From the NCBI RefSeq assembly GCF_003217495.1, contig NZ_QJSW01000006.1:124001-188000 (forward strand): 64,000 bases of DNA. Direction: 5' to 3'. Below are positions 34,914 to 43,509 of this stretch, one piece after another. How positions within the stretch are numbered: the first letter of the stretch is position 1; each line of letters begins with the position of its first letter. The stretch is from Paenibacillus barcinonensis. Lineage in GTDB: Bacteria > Bacillota > Bacilli > Paenibacillales > Paenibacillaceae. A program made the position numbers and the translations under genes. The notes under the pieces were generated by a model. It made no database searches, was not told the origin of the DNA, and was given only the letters and a program-made list of their open reading frames with translations.

Positions 34914-35429
34914 TTAACGTCTGCTTGGTGCTTGCGGATAGTTACCGACAACACCTGGATACTGATACAGCAGCGGCTCATCAAATGTGGCATAGTCAAA
35001 ATTAACCATCAACAGCATAATTCTTCTGCCGGTTTTCGGATCACTAATAATAATGTGGTCACGTCCAGCTGCTTCAATAATCCCTTGGAAAATGCGGGCA
35101 TTCCATTCTTTGTTGCCTTCGTATGTCATGTAGAACGTGCCGAATTTACCGAGATTCAAACGCAGGATATTTTCAATATATGACTGCTCGAACTGCGGTG
35201 CTGTTGTTGTAACGACAGCTCCTGCAGGTGTCATCGGGCTTCCGCTGGATACAAGCGGCGGCACACTTGTGGAGCTTGGGGATACCATGCCTGGTGTAGG
35301 CGACATCGACGGCATGCTGTTGCCGACTTTGTAAGATGTACCTTGAACCTGCGAATTCGCTTGTTGGCCCAATACGGCATTGGCTTGTTGACCCATCGTT
35401 TGAGTGGGTTGATAAGGCTGATTAATCAT
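34914..35429 (-). CDS. gerQ: Spore coat protein GerQ
   Basis: Spore coat protein needed, with CwlJ, for cortex hydrolysis during Ca-dipicolinate germination; in B. subtilis it is crosslinked by transglutaminase. Residues 1-78 are a low-complexity Gln/Pro/Ser-rich tail. The conserved domain runs from QSYIENILRLNLGKFGTFYM through EWNARIFQGIIEAAGRDHII to FDYATFDEPL. The total of 171 aa is normal. It lies 36 bases downstream of cwlJ, the same order as in Bacillus. Confidence 0.94.
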   Translation of the reverse strand: MINQPYQPTQTMGQQANAVLGQQANSQVQGTSYKVGNSMPSMSPTPGMVSPSSTSVPPLVSSGSPMTPAGAVVTTTAPQFEQSYIENILRLNLGKFGTFYMTYEGNKEWNARIFQGIIEAAGRDHIIISDPKTGRRIMLLMVNFDYATFDEPLLYQYPGVVGNYPQAPSRR

Positions 35430-35465
35430 TGGTGATTCCTCCCTGAATATGAAAATGTAAACCGG

Positions 35466-35888
35466 TTAATAGACGTCCGGACAATCTTCGCCGGTTGGAC
35501 TAAAGAAACAATGTGCCTTGAAACGTCCCGTATTTTGCTGGTCATACCACGTTGGCGGGCAATCTCCGACGGGTCTGAAAAACCATAACGAATTACTCGC
35601 CGGCCAGAATCGTTCCCCGTTAATGACACGTTGAGCCAGCCGAATCTCGGATTGTCTCGCTCGCTGGTAGAAGTATCCCTTCTGCGTGGACTCAAAGCCC
35701 CCCGGATTCTGAAAGACCATGCGATTAATATCACGGATGTTACGAAAATCCAGACAGTCCGCCAGCACACGATTCACGCCGACATTGCCTACCAGCAGCA
35801 TGCCTTGATCACCGTCACCCTCGGCTTCAGCCCGCATCAGTCTCGCCAGCAGCTTGACGTCTTCCGAGTTGGTCTTAATTACAGCCAT
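35466..35888 (-). CDS. cwlJ: Spore cortex-lytic cell wall hydrolase CwlJ
   Basis: Cortex-lytic enzyme of the SleB/CwlJ hydrolase_2 family, 140 aa, no signal peptide, as expected for a protein loaded onto the coat from the mother cell. The catalytic Glu lies in LMRAEAEGDGDQGML, followed by GNVGVNRV and the C-terminal NSLWFFRP and QNTGRFKAHCFF motifs. Its neighbour gerQ is needed for CwlJ function in Bacillus. It should be made in the mother cell; a sigma-E-type promoter was not identified by eye. Confidence 0.94.
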   Translation of the reverse strand: MAVIKTNSEDVKLLARLMRAEAEGDGDQGMLLVGNVGVNRVLADCLDFRNIRDINRMVFQNPGGFESTQKGYFYQRARQSEIRLAQRVINGERFWPASNSLWFFRPVGDCPPTWYDQQNTGRFKAHCFFSPTGEDCPDVY

Positions 35889-35981
35889 CGCGCCTGTTCC
35901 CTCCCTTATAGCAGCTGTTCATCACCGTACATCGTATTGTGCAGGAGCCCATTCGGTGACACGATTCCAGATTTTTTCCAC

Positions 35982-36022
35982 AAAAAAAGCCCGGAACCTC
36001 ACTCCATGTGAAGTTCCAAGGC
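35982..36022 (-). terminator. Terminator of the two-repeat secreted protein gene
   Basis: GCCCGGAACCTCAC (35989-36002) pairs with GTGAAGTTCCAAGGC (36008-36022) with two mismatches; on the minus strand it is followed by TTTTTTTG. Confidence 0.85.
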
Positions 36023-36068
36023 ATATTCAATCTTATGCAGAAGCACTTATCAACTGCAGGAATACTTG

Positions 36069-37829
36069 TTAAGGCTTCGCTTCAATCCAGTAATCATAGG
36101 CATGCACCAAATTGCCTTTGTACGCCTTATACTCGGACAGCAGGTCTGGCAGCTTACTTAGCTGACTTTCCATCTCCTCGGCACCTTTTTCATGAAATGA
36201 GATATGCTCGCCCTCATGATTCTGTTTCATCTCAACGGAAATGAGCAGTGATTTCCCTAACCGATCTGCAATCTCCATCTCCTGGCTAACAACCGCAGCT
36301 ATACCGTTAGAGCCCTCTGCCGTATTGCGGAAAGCCATGAGAGATACATGGTCAAGTGTATCAATCATAAACTCGGTCACTGTTACATCTTTACCTGGCA
36401 GCGGATAGGTGTCCAGCCACACCGCCAGATCCGCACTGGTTTCCAAACTGCTGTCCTTCTTCGTCTCTTCCTGAAAATAAGCAATGTTCGATGCCCACTC
36501 GGTCAACAGTGTATCCCGATTAGCCTCCCATTCAGGCAGCGTATATGGCTCAATATCGAGATGAATGCCCTCAAACCGCTCTTCCGGCTCCACCTCGGCA
36601 TTATAATTTTTCACGTAATCAATCAGCCTTTTGATCCGCGGACGATTTTCCTTTTTGCCCCAGATCGGGTGTCCACCCATAGCATGAACTTCAATCCCCT
36701 GTGCTTTCGCTCTTTTCACAAAACTGCGGTAACTGGAGTATGGCTGATCCAGATCAAGCCGCACATATAACCAGTTGATCTTCTGCTCTTTGGCAAAAGC
36801 CAAAATGTGCTCGCCGCCATCATCCGTCACCTGAGATGCTTCCCAGATATAGGTACCCCGAATCTCGGTTGAATTCGCAGGCGGGTTCGCTGGTTTCTCA
36901 GGCAGCGGCTGTTCTTCTGGCTCCAGCTCTCCCCAATAGGCGAGATCATGTACAGCTGAACCCGCATAGGACTTATGCTCACGGAAGGCAGCAGCAACCT
37001 GCTGGAGAGCGCTCTCCAGCTGTGCGGAGCCTTTACCAGCAAAGCTAGTAAACTCTTCACCCGGCATCGGCTTGGTGTTTACCCCTACAGTCACATTTGT
37101 ACCACTTGCGTCGGCCCACTGCATCTCCTGTTCGATTAAACGAATAATTCCGTTACTTCCTTGTGCATTATCACGGTAAGCGAGTAAAGTCACATGATCT
37201 ACATTTTGAATAAACCAGTGTGACAGTGCTTCGTTATCTGCATCATCAGCGACTCGATTGCCCTTGACCGTGTATGAATCCAGCCAGAACGGCAAATCGA
37301 CATGAACGGCAGTTCCACCGTTCTGCTTCGCTTGCTTCAACACCAGCTTCATATTGCTGATCCAGGATTGCACCAGAGGTTTGGCGTTCTCTTTCCATGC
37401 GGGCAGTACGTATGGCTTAACATCCATATGGATCGCGTCAAAACGCTCGTTCGGCTCCACAGCCTGATTATATTCACTTACCCATGAAGCGAATCGGAGC
37501 ATAGGGCCCTCACGGCCTTGAACACCCCAGGAGGGATCGCCGCCCAGCGCCTCGATGGCAATGCCTTCACGGCCTGCCTTGGTGATAAATGCTCGATATA
37601 TCTCTTTAGATATATTCATATCCACGTTGACATACAGCCGATTAATCTTATGTTTAGCCGCATTGGCCAGCAGTTCATCCCCTGCACTCTTCACAGACTG
37701 TGCTTGCCATACCCAAGCTGCCCGTATATCTGCGTCATCCGCCTCGGCAGGCTCCTTGATCCCGATCATTATCATTCCTCCGATCAGTAATAACAGCCAA
37801 AATACTTTCCGGGATGTTTTCCCGAACAT
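36069..37829 (-). CDS. Secreted protein with two tandem barrel-like repeats
   Basis: 586 aa, exported by an N-terminal signal (KVFWLLLLIGGMIMIG ... AEADDAD). Two homologous halves, about 34-310 and 327-586, share motifs in the same order: IRAAWVWQAQ/IRGTYIWEAS, INRLYVNVDM/INWLYVRLDL, ALGGDPSWG/AMGGHPIWG, IHMDVKPYVLPAW/IHLDIEPYTLPEW, LLAYRDNAQGSNGI/LMAFRNTAEGSNGI. A Pro-rich linker (PLPEKPANPPANS) joins them. The alternating pattern and the HMDVKPY/HLDIEPY motifs suggest TIM-barrel, glycoside-hydrolase-like domains. Substrate unknown. It sits upstream of cwlJ-gerQ on the same strand but has its own terminator. Confidence 0.75.
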   Translation of the reverse strand: MFGKTSRKVFWLLLLIGGMIMIGIKEPAEADDADIRAAWVWQAQSVKSAGDELLANAAKHKINRLYVNVDMNISKEIYRAFITKAGREGIAIEALGGDPSWGVQGREGPMLRFASWVSEYNQAVEPNERFDAIHMDVKPYVLPAWKENAKPLVQSWISNMKLVLKQAKQNGGTAVHVDLPFWLDSYTVKGNRVADDADNEALSHWFIQNVDHVTLLAYRDNAQGSNGIIRLIEQEMQWADASGTNVTVGVNTKPMPGEEFTSFAGKGSAQLESALQQVAAAFREHKSYAGSAVHDLAYWGELEPEEQPLPEKPANPPANSTEIRGTYIWEASQVTDDGGEHILAFAKEQKINWLYVRLDLDQPYSSYRSFVKRAKAQGIEVHAMGGHPIWGKKENRPRIKRLIDYVKNYNAEVEPEERFEGIHLDIEPYTLPEWEANRDTLLTEWASNIAYFQEETKKDSSLETSADLAVWLDTYPLPGKDVTVTEFMIDTLDHVSLMAFRNTAEGSNGIAAVVSQEMEIADRLGKSLLISVEMKQNHEGEHISFHEKGAEEMESQLSKLPDLLSEYKAYKGNLVHAYDYWIEAKP

Positions 37830-37887
37830 ACACTCCCTCCATTCCTGTTCTGTTGTAAAATCACATTCATTATAGCAACCGACCTAT

Positions 37888-37926
37888 CAAAAACAAATAA
37901 GCCCAAGTGCTTAACTTGGGCTTATT
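37888..37926 (-). terminator. Terminator of the SDR gene
   Basis: AATAAGCCCAAGT (37896-37908) and ACTTGGGCTTATT (37914-37926) form a perfect 13-bp stem, followed on the minus strand by TGTTTTTGA. Confidence 0.85.
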
Positions 37927-37975
37927 ACATGTTGAAGGAGCGTTGAATAGAACGTTCTGGGCCAGCGTCCCGGTT

Positions 37976-38725
37976 CTAGTCCTCATATATCATTTTTCGG
38001 GTCATGCCCCCGTCAATTACGAGATTAGTCCCCGTGACAAAGGTATTAGCCGGATCGGACAAATACAGGCAAGCTCTGGATATATCCGAGGGTACGCCTA
38101 CACGGCCGGATGGATGCTGCGCATGGTCCGTATCTGCAAGCTTGGACACATCTCCGGTCTCGATCCAGCCGGGACTGATACAATTGACCCGAATTTGGTC
38201 TTTTCCGAGTGAGACTGCCATCGCATGTGTTAATGCTGTAATTGCCCCTTTGGATGCGGCATATGCTTCGCTATGCGGCTCCGACATCATTGCACGAGTA
38301 GAGGCCATATTGACGATGGCGCCGCCATGTTCATTTTTTTTCATATGCCGGGCCGCCTCCCGACTTGCCAGAAAACAGCTTCTGACATTGATATTAAGCA
38401 CATCGTCCCATTCCTCCACCGTCAGCTCATAGGGAGACTTCCATCTGGAGACACCTGCGTTGTTCACCAGTACATCAATCTGCTGGAATTCCTTCACTGT
38501 CGTCTCAAACAGCTCCTGAATATCCTGCTCCCTCCGAACATCGCAATGTACAAAGATTGCTTGACCGCCCTCATGTCGAATTGAAGCCGCTGCGGCTGCT
38601 CCCTCGGCCTCCTGCACATCCGCCAAGACAACTTTCGCCCCGGCAAGCGCATAGGCCTCTGCTACACTTCTCCCGATCCCCTGCGCAGCTCCCGTGACAA
38701 CAACTACCTGATCTGTAAACGACAT
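37976..38725 (-). CDS. Short-chain dehydrogenase/reductase
   Basis: 249-aa NAD(P)-dependent classical SDR. The cofactor loop TGAAQGIG is at residues 11-18, with NNAG, the catalytic YAASK (about residue 155), the SPGWIETG loop and the C-terminal GTNLVIDGGMT segment. Asp at the end of the second strand (VVLADVQ) favours NAD(H). Substrate cannot be named from sequence. AGAGGAGGAATCATT precedes the ATG; the gene is monocistronic. Confidence 0.9.
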   Translation of the reverse strand: MSFTDQVVVVTGAAQGIGRSVAEAYALAGAKVVLADVQEAEGAAAAASIRHEGGQAIFVHCDVRREQDIQELFETTVKEFQQIDVLVNNAGVSRWKSPYELTVEEWDDVLNINVRSCFLASREAARHMKKNEHGGAIVNMASTRAMMSEPHSEAYAASKGAITALTHAMAVSLGKDQIRVNCISPGWIETGDVSKLADTDHAQHPSGRVGVPSDISRACLYLSDPANTFVTGTNLVIDGGMTRKMIYED

Positions 38726-38882
38726 AATGATTCCTCCTCTGGTATGATACGCTCTTTTTATATGATTATCTGTTCAGCTGGTCATGACTATAGTTAATTT
38801 CATTGCTTATCGTTTTCCATCAGCCCCATACTTATATACAAACAGGTTCGACGATTAAGAAACGCTTGTCCCGTAGTCCGCC

Positions 38883-38913
38883 AAAAAAAGCTCACGCCAC
38901 TAGGGCGCAAGCT
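38883..38913 (-). terminator. Terminator of the DUF2500 gene
   Basis: AGCT..CGCC and GGCG..AGCT pair around a short loop (38889-38913); on the minus strand seven T's follow. Confidence 0.65.
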
Positions 38914-38922
38914 ACTCCATGT

Positions 38923-39321
38923 TTAACCTCGCAAACGTTCGGTATACAGGCGATTCGTGCGTTCAAATCCGATATACCGGGTTCCTTTGAAGGACAGCCG
39001 CCCTTCATCTCCTTCTGCGCACATACCATATTCTTCACCATTCACTTTGAATTCCAGACGATCTCCGCTCTCCACTTCAAACGTGACATAGTACAGCGTT
39101 CGTGCTGGAGTCGTGCTGGCAGCATCGGAAGGCGGCTGGCTCATCTTCACCCGTCTGCTGGTAATGCGGGAGTGTACGGTCAACAGCGGCTCGGCATTGT
39201 TCCGTCCCCACCTCCACACTTCTTTGCCCATCGACAACAGCACAATAGCCAAAATCAGGACAAATGCCACTGGAAAGACGGTTCCAAACAAATCAAACAT
39301 CCAGGATGATTCAATGCCCAT
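38923..39321 (-). CDS. DUF2500 family membrane protein
   Basis: 132 aa. One transmembrane helix (about 13-30, TVFPVAFVLILAIVLLSMG) is followed by a cytoplasmic or wall-facing beta-rich domain (TVHSRITSRRVKMS ... TLYYVTFEVESGDRLEFKVNGEEYGM ... EGRLSFKGTRYIGFER), the pattern of DUF2500 proteins. Function unknown. Monocistronic with its own terminator. Confidence 0.82.
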   Translation of the reverse strand: MGIESSWMFDLFGTVFPVAFVLILAIVLLSMGKEVWRWGRNNAEPLLTVHSRITSRRVKMSQPPSDAASTTPARTLYYVTFEVESGDRLEFKVNGEEYGMCAEGDEGRLSFKGTRYIGFERTNRLYTERLRG

Positions 39322-39378
39322 GTCTCTCCCCTCCGTTCATACACTTCGGACAGCCGGAGTCTTGACCCGTCTTCAGTA

Positions 39379-39492
39379 ATGTATATGCGGACGAACACAG
39401 AACTTGTTAACCTGATGAAATATTTGCGGCATAAATATGGAGTTACGCCTTATGTCTTTGTGCTGAGTGACTATGCTGACCGAATTGACTGA
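39379..39492 (+). CDS. Possible 37-aa small ORF
   Basis: ATG 39379 to TGA 39492 gives a protein-like composition (ELVNLMKYLRHKYGVTPYV), ending three bases from the stop of the convergent minus-strand gene. No good ribosome binding site is visible. It may be a real small protein, a remnant of a larger gene, or chance. Confidence 0.22.
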   Translation: MYMRTNTELVNLMKYLRHKYGVTPYVFVLSDYADRID

Positions 39493-39494
39493 TC

Positions 39495-40091
39495 TCACGA
39501 ATTCAACTTCGGTTCAATCACGATATAGGAGTGACGACTGAAAGGCAGCCATGTATTCCACAGTGATTTCAGTTCACTGACGCTAACTTTACGGTTATAG
39601 AGCGGCTCCTCGCAGTTTCGCTTGAAATCAAGTGAATCTGCCAGATAAAAATGCGTTTCATCGTATCCGACGACAGGCACAAAGTGCAAAAAACGCCGGT
39701 CTGCATGCACTCGTATAAACAGAATGACCGGAACACCACGGCTGATCTGCTGTCTTAACGTGTTTATATTACCGTGGAAATATGTGGACGGGTACCCTAG
39801 CCTTTTGAAAAAAACAGTAATCGCTTTCGGATACACGGTCCCGTCCAGTAATTTGCGCGGATACCTCCGATACAGCTGATCCCCTTCTGACTCGATACCG
39901 AAATGTCTCAGCACAAATGCACTGGAAAAAGCAGCGCATTCAACGTTCTTTTGTATCTCCGTTCTGTTTGGAACAGAGATCAAATAGGATGCGGGTACAA
40001 CTGTAGTGTACATATGGTCTTTCTTCGGAAGACTGTAATATCGAACAACCAACCAGATTATAAGTAGCCATAGCACAAGATTGGATATCAT
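39495..40091 (-). CDS. Membrane-anchored C39-like (papain-fold) cysteine peptidase
   Basis: 198 aa from ATG 40091, chosen because AGAGGGG lies nine bases upstream. Residues 1-19 form an N-terminal membrane helix (LVLWLLIIWLVVRYY). The peptidase-like part has Cys52 in NVECAAFSSAF, the His region LHFVPVVGYDE and ADSLD, matching C39/BtrH-like papain-fold domains. Roles such as bacteriocin-leader cleavage need an ABC transporter, and none is nearby, so the substrate is unknown. Confidence 0.72.
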   Translation of the reverse strand: MISNLVLWLLIIWLVVRYYSLPKKDHMYTTVVPASYLISVPNRTEIQKNVECAAFSSAFVLRHFGIESEGDQLYRRYPRKLLDGTVYPKAITVFFKRLGYPSTYFHGNINTLRQQISRGVPVILFIRVHADRRFLHFVPVVGYDETHFYLADSLDFKRNCEEPLYNRKVSVSELKSLWNTWLPFSRHSYIVIEPKLNS

Positions 40092-40141
40092 TTGAACACA
40101 CCCCTCTGCCATTCGCTGGACTTACTACAAATCAAACTGTT

Positions 40142-40627
40142 CTACCAGTTCTCTCTCACCCACTGCTCAATCTGTTTCGCAGCTTCCTCGGAAGACAGAT
40201 TTGTTGTGTCCACCGTTGGCATGGCCGGGTCAAAAGCTGTGTCTGCGTTCTGAAGCAGCCACTTCGCAAAATTGCGATGATCCTCGATCATCTCTTCGTT
40301 CCATCCCCGTGCTGCTAGCCGCGCCCGGCGTGTGGTGTCATCACAGTGCAAATTGATGTAGAGGATGCGATCAAACCGCTCGATATAACTGGATTCAGCA
40401 ATATTCTCAGGCACCATCGTTCCACATAGAATGGCCCCTCGTCCACTTAACGAGATACTGTACGCCACACGCAGCCAGTTCTCCTTGGCAATCTGCCAAT
40501 CGACGTTGTCAATGATATCCATATCAAATACGTCAAATTCAGGCAGAAGCTTGCGAACATGCGATGACACCGTTGTTTTTCCCGTACCACTTGCTCCTGT
40601 GATTACAAATAAAGGTCGTTTACGCAT
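40142..40627 (-). CDS. P-loop nucleotide kinase-like protein
   Basis: 161-aa AAA_33/AAA_17-type P-loop protein. The Walker A is ITGASGTGKTT (residues 9-19), an acidic FDMDIIDN follows as the substrate/Mg site, and a lid region carries RRARLAARGWNEE. It resembles small-molecule or nucleoside kinases (shikimate/gluconate-kinase scale), substrate unassigned. Neighbours are unrelated small genes. Confidence 0.78.
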   Translation of the reverse strand: MRKRPLFVITGASGTGKTTVSSHVRKLLPEFDVFDMDIIDNVDWQIAKENWLRVAYSISLSGRGAILCGTMVPENIAESSYIERFDRILYINLHCDDTTRRARLAARGWNEEMIEDHRNFAKWLLQNADTAFDPAMPTVDTTNLSSEEAAKQIEQWVRENW

Positions 40628-40726
40628 CTGAATTTCCTTCCTGTCGTTCTCGCTTTATAAAAGATAAAAGATCCATGTTTATATCAAGCTAAACAGCCAA
40701 TCGAACATGTCAGCCCCTAACCTTCA

Positions 40727-40846
40727 TTATGTCAAGTAGCGCTTCCATTCTTCAGCCCGTAGACCCTACATTACTCTATGAAGAAATCTACCATTCAAAT
40801 ACTCATAATCTCTCAGCTCCCCTTCACGTTGAAAACCCAATTTCTC
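40727..40846 (-). pseudogene. C-terminal remnant of a RimJ/RimL-type GNAT acetyltransferase
   Basis: Reading the minus strand from 40846 gives EKLGFQREGELRDYEYLNGR and then FLHRVM, a TAG stop, and GLRAEEWKRYLT before TAA at 40727. This is the standard C-terminal motif of RimJ/RimL-like N-acetyltransferases, in which the stop replaces a usual Tyr or similar residue. Upstream, the frame is lost at once (stop and frameshift) and the 5' two thirds are missing, cut by the methyltransferase gene end at 40902. A clear dead fragment. Confidence 0.7.
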
Positions 40847-40901
40847 AGGTATTAATCATGATTCACTCTCCCATCGGTCGGTTATTGTACACGTTCCTAG
40901 A

Positions 40902-41651
40902 TCAAAGCTTTCTTGCTTTTAGTACAAACGTTACCGGGAACATGGCAGCTCTTCCAGCAAGATCATCGCTGTCATCACTCATTTGCAGTATATCCCCATC
41001 AGATTCCTCAATCATCTGTTCTATGACAAAACCTGCTTTAGCTAATGCGTTGATATAGTCAGACAGTTTACGATCAGCCAGTATTAATTCACCCTGAACA
41101 TAATCAGGCGAGACCGGATGCCATTTTTCATCAAAGTACGACTTCCGAAACACATACTGACCATCATCCTGAACGATGCATCGATGGATCGGGTGAGACC
41201 AACTAAAAATAAATACGCCATCCGTTCGCAGATAAGAAGCAATTCGGGCAAATGTTCCTTCTAAATCCGTTGTCCAGCCAATTGCATATATGGAATACAC
41301 GATGTCAAAATAACTCGCTGGAATACCGCATTCCTCTTCCATGGGTGAACAGAGCAATACAGCTTCAAGACCACATCCAGCGGCCAGACGCTGCGCTGCC
41401 TTCTCCAATTGTTTCTCTGATATATCCACTCCCCATAATTCAGCTGCTTGACGTTCCCCGTGATATTGCAAGGATTGTCCGTTCCCACAGCCGATCTCTA
41501 GCATTTTCAGACCCGTAACATCACCAAAAAGCTGGTGCTTTTCTTCAGATACAAATGCCCCATATTGCGGCAGAACGATCGCTTTCAAGAATTCATTGCC
41601 CCTGGTGTCCCAATAGATTCCATTTGTTTCATGTATCCGCTGCTTGTCCAT
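40902..41651 (-). CDS. Class I SAM-dependent methyltransferase
   Basis: 249 aa from ATG 41651. Motif I is MLEIGCGNGQS, motif II-like LWGVDIS and motif IV region FDIVYSIYAIGW, as in the Methyltransf_11/25 group. The start follows AAGGTTAGTG; a GTG one codon earlier is possible. The acceptor is unknown. Its 3' end abuts the GNAT remnant. Confidence 0.85.
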   Translation of the reverse strand: MDKQRIHETNGIYWDTRGNEFLKAIVLPQYGAFVSEEKHQLFGDVTGLKMLEIGCGNGQSLQYHGERQAAELWGVDISEKQLEKAAQRLAAGCGLEAVLLCSPMEEECGIPASYFDIVYSIYAIGWTTDLEGTFARIASYLRTDGVFIFSWSHPIHRCIVQDDGQYVFRKSYFDEKWHPVSPDYVQGELILADRKLSDYINALAKAGFVIEQMIEESDGDILQMSDDSDDLAGRAAMFPVTFVLKARKL

Positions 41652-41697
41652 CACTAACCTTTTCCCTCTTTTCTATGTAATTCAAGGTTTTAAAATG

Positions 41698-42567
41698 TTA
41701 GATCGGCCTATACTCTCCATGAAAATCAAATCGATAATCATCGCTGATGCGAATATACCCGAGAATACAATACTCTCTCGATCTGTGCACGATCCCAGAG
41801 TAGTTCAGGTTATCAACGTTTCCTTCTGCAACGATCAGATGGTCGCCTTCACAAGACAAAACAATGCCAATATGATCATGTGAGTCATCGGTCAGAAGCT
41901 TTTCATATACGACCAGATCACCACGCTCTGGCTCAAAGCCACCTTGTCGATCTTCATGGAAAAATCCCATCTCAGGTAATCTGGACCAGTCCAGCCACGC
42001 TCCCACTCCAGCTAATCGATACGTCTGATTCGGATAACGAATAGGTAATCGAATCCCAACCTGCATGCAGCAATGGTATACAAAAGCCGCGCACCAATTT
42101 GCTTTGAGTACGGTGTAGATATTCGAATCCGGCCAATACCTGCAGATTTCCCTAAAGCGTTCATCCTCTGAGCTACCAATGATCTCTTGTTTCGCTAACC
42201 TTTCTGCGCATTCTGCAAGTTTCAAGCGTCTTCGTTCCTGACGATGTTGTACTATCCCCGTTCCCGCTTCTGTGTTCATTCCAACATTCTCAATCTCAAA
42301 CTCATTTGTCATTCCAAGCTCTTGTAAAACTTGATCCAATCTTCCTTTTTCAGTCTGGGTTATGTACTGTTCTGCAGGAGAAAATACTTTTTGCAGCAGA
42401 ACAGCATCCTTCAAAATTTCTTCGTACGGTTCCTGAATCTGCCTGCAAGCCTCTTGATAGAAAATAGCTTGCAGCATAATGGATAACTCTTCATCACTCC
42501 ATAGTTGCATTCCTCGAAGCATTTGCCTTGCGGCATCTGCACTGTTTGGACCCGGAAAGTCCTTCAT
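41698..42567 (-). CDS. CHAP-domain protein, 3' part of a split HD/CHAP ORF
   Basis: 289 aa. The first ~65 residues (FPGPNSADAARQMLRGMQLW ... EILKDAVLLQ) look like the C-terminal half of a small HD-domain protein. From about 105 to 285 lies a CHAP/NlpC-P60-like amidase fold with Cys159 in ANWCAAFVYHCC, RGDLVVYE and His232 in DHIGIVLS. The same frame continues upstream through a single TAA at 42583-42585 into the rest of the HD domain. No signal peptide and no good ribosome binding site precede ATG 42567, so this piece may not be translated on its own. Confidence 0.6.
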   Translation of the reverse strand: MKDFPGPNSADAARQMLRGMQLWSDEELSIMLQAIFYQEACRQIQEPYEEILKDAVLLQKVFSPAEQYITQTEKGRLDQVLQELGMTNEFEIENVGMNTEAGTGIVQHRQERRRLKLAECAERLAKQEIIGSSEDERFREICRYWPDSNIYTVLKANWCAAFVYHCCMQVGIRLPIRYPNQTYRLAGVGAWLDWSRLPEMGFFHEDRQGGFEPERGDLVVYEKLLTDDSHDHIGIVLSCEGDHLIVAEGNVDNLNYSGIVHRSREYCILGYIRISDDYRFDFHGEYRPI

Positions 42568-42582
42568 CCCCGTTCGATAGAG

Positions 42583-42798
42583 TTAATATCCGTGAAGCAG
42601 CCCTGTAATCGCAGCAAGTTCGTGATCCCTTCCTCTCCGGGCAGCAAGCAAGGAAGCGAAACTGGATACACCCACAAGCTGTAGCCATATGTCATCCTGA
42701 CCTAAAAAGCCTTCGTGAGACATTTCGCTTACTGCACGGTAGACCGCGTTCAGCCGTTTATTTTGGGCCACTATAAGATGATTCGTGTCCAGTCTCAT
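42583..42798 (-). pseudogene. N-terminal HD-domain fragment ending at an in-frame TAA
   Basis: 71 codons from ATG 42798 (AGGGGAGG lies 13 bases upstream) ending at TAA 42583. Its end, RDHELAAITGLLHGY, corresponds to the metal-binding region of HD-domain proteins, here with HG where the family has HD. After the stop the same frame gives LYRTG and continues into the 41698-42567 reading, exactly as an intact HD protein would. The simplest reading is a nonsense mutation; a base-call error is possible. Confidence 0.6.
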
Positions 42799-42923
42799 AT
42801 GGATAAACGGTCCTCCCCTCTAGGTCAATCTCAGTACAGTCCTTCCACAATCAGTATTCCTTGCTCCAGCCTTTTACGACTTTCGGTCAGATGTAATAAG
42901 CAGCTTCATTGGAACGAACGATA

Positions 42924-43403
42924 CTACACTCGCAGTTGCTTTTTCAAATCGATTCGTATGTACGTTTTCTCGTAGCTCGTATCATCATCATTGTAATATA
43001 CGGCCTGCTTGGTATATGGCTTTGAGATCGCGTGGTAGCCGTGCGCCGAGATGAGCTTGATCATTTTGGGATTTTCGACAGGGTCAACACTCACAAATAT
43101 TTCTCTGAACCCCAGTTGTATCGCTAACTCTTCCCTGTAACGGATTAACGCTGAGCCAGCACCATGACTGCGATACTTCTCCTTCACATACAGATCACTT
43201 AACTTGGGAATCTGCTTGCCCTGCAGTTTAAGAACTCCAAAACCCAGAATGACGCGATCCACATCATCTGATTCTGCAATAGTGAGTATGACTTTACTAT
43301 TCTCCTGTTGCTTCAAATACGACCTGAATAATTCTTGATTATTGCGAACAGAGCAAAGTTCTGAGATGTCTGCGGCAACTGCTGATCTTACGATATATCT
43401 CAT
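42924..43403 (-). CDS. GNAT-family N-acetyltransferase
   Basis: 159 aa, start ATG 43403 behind AGGAGG (a GTG one codon upstream is also possible). GNAT core: LSDLYVKEKYRSHGAGSALIRYREELA carries the acetyl-CoA pyrophosphate loop (R/QxxGxG/A as YRSHGAGSA), then IFVSVDPVENPKMIKLISAHGY. Substrate unknown. It appears intact, unlike the genes on either side. Confidence 0.82.
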   Translation of the reverse strand: MRYIVRSAVAADISELCSVRNNQELFRSYLKQQENSKVILTIAESDDVDRVILGFGVLKLQGKQIPKLSDLYVKEKYRSHGAGSALIRYREELAIQLGFREIFVSVDPVENPKMIKLISAHGYHAISKPYTKQAVYYNDDDTSYEKTYIRIDLKKQLRV

Positions 43404-43509
43404 CACTTTGAACCTCCTACTCCCTTAACTATTGTTACCGACACAGTCTCTCCAAAATAACAGCAACCCCTTCATGTTCATTTGTTTCCGTAATTCCCCT
43501 GGTGCATTT

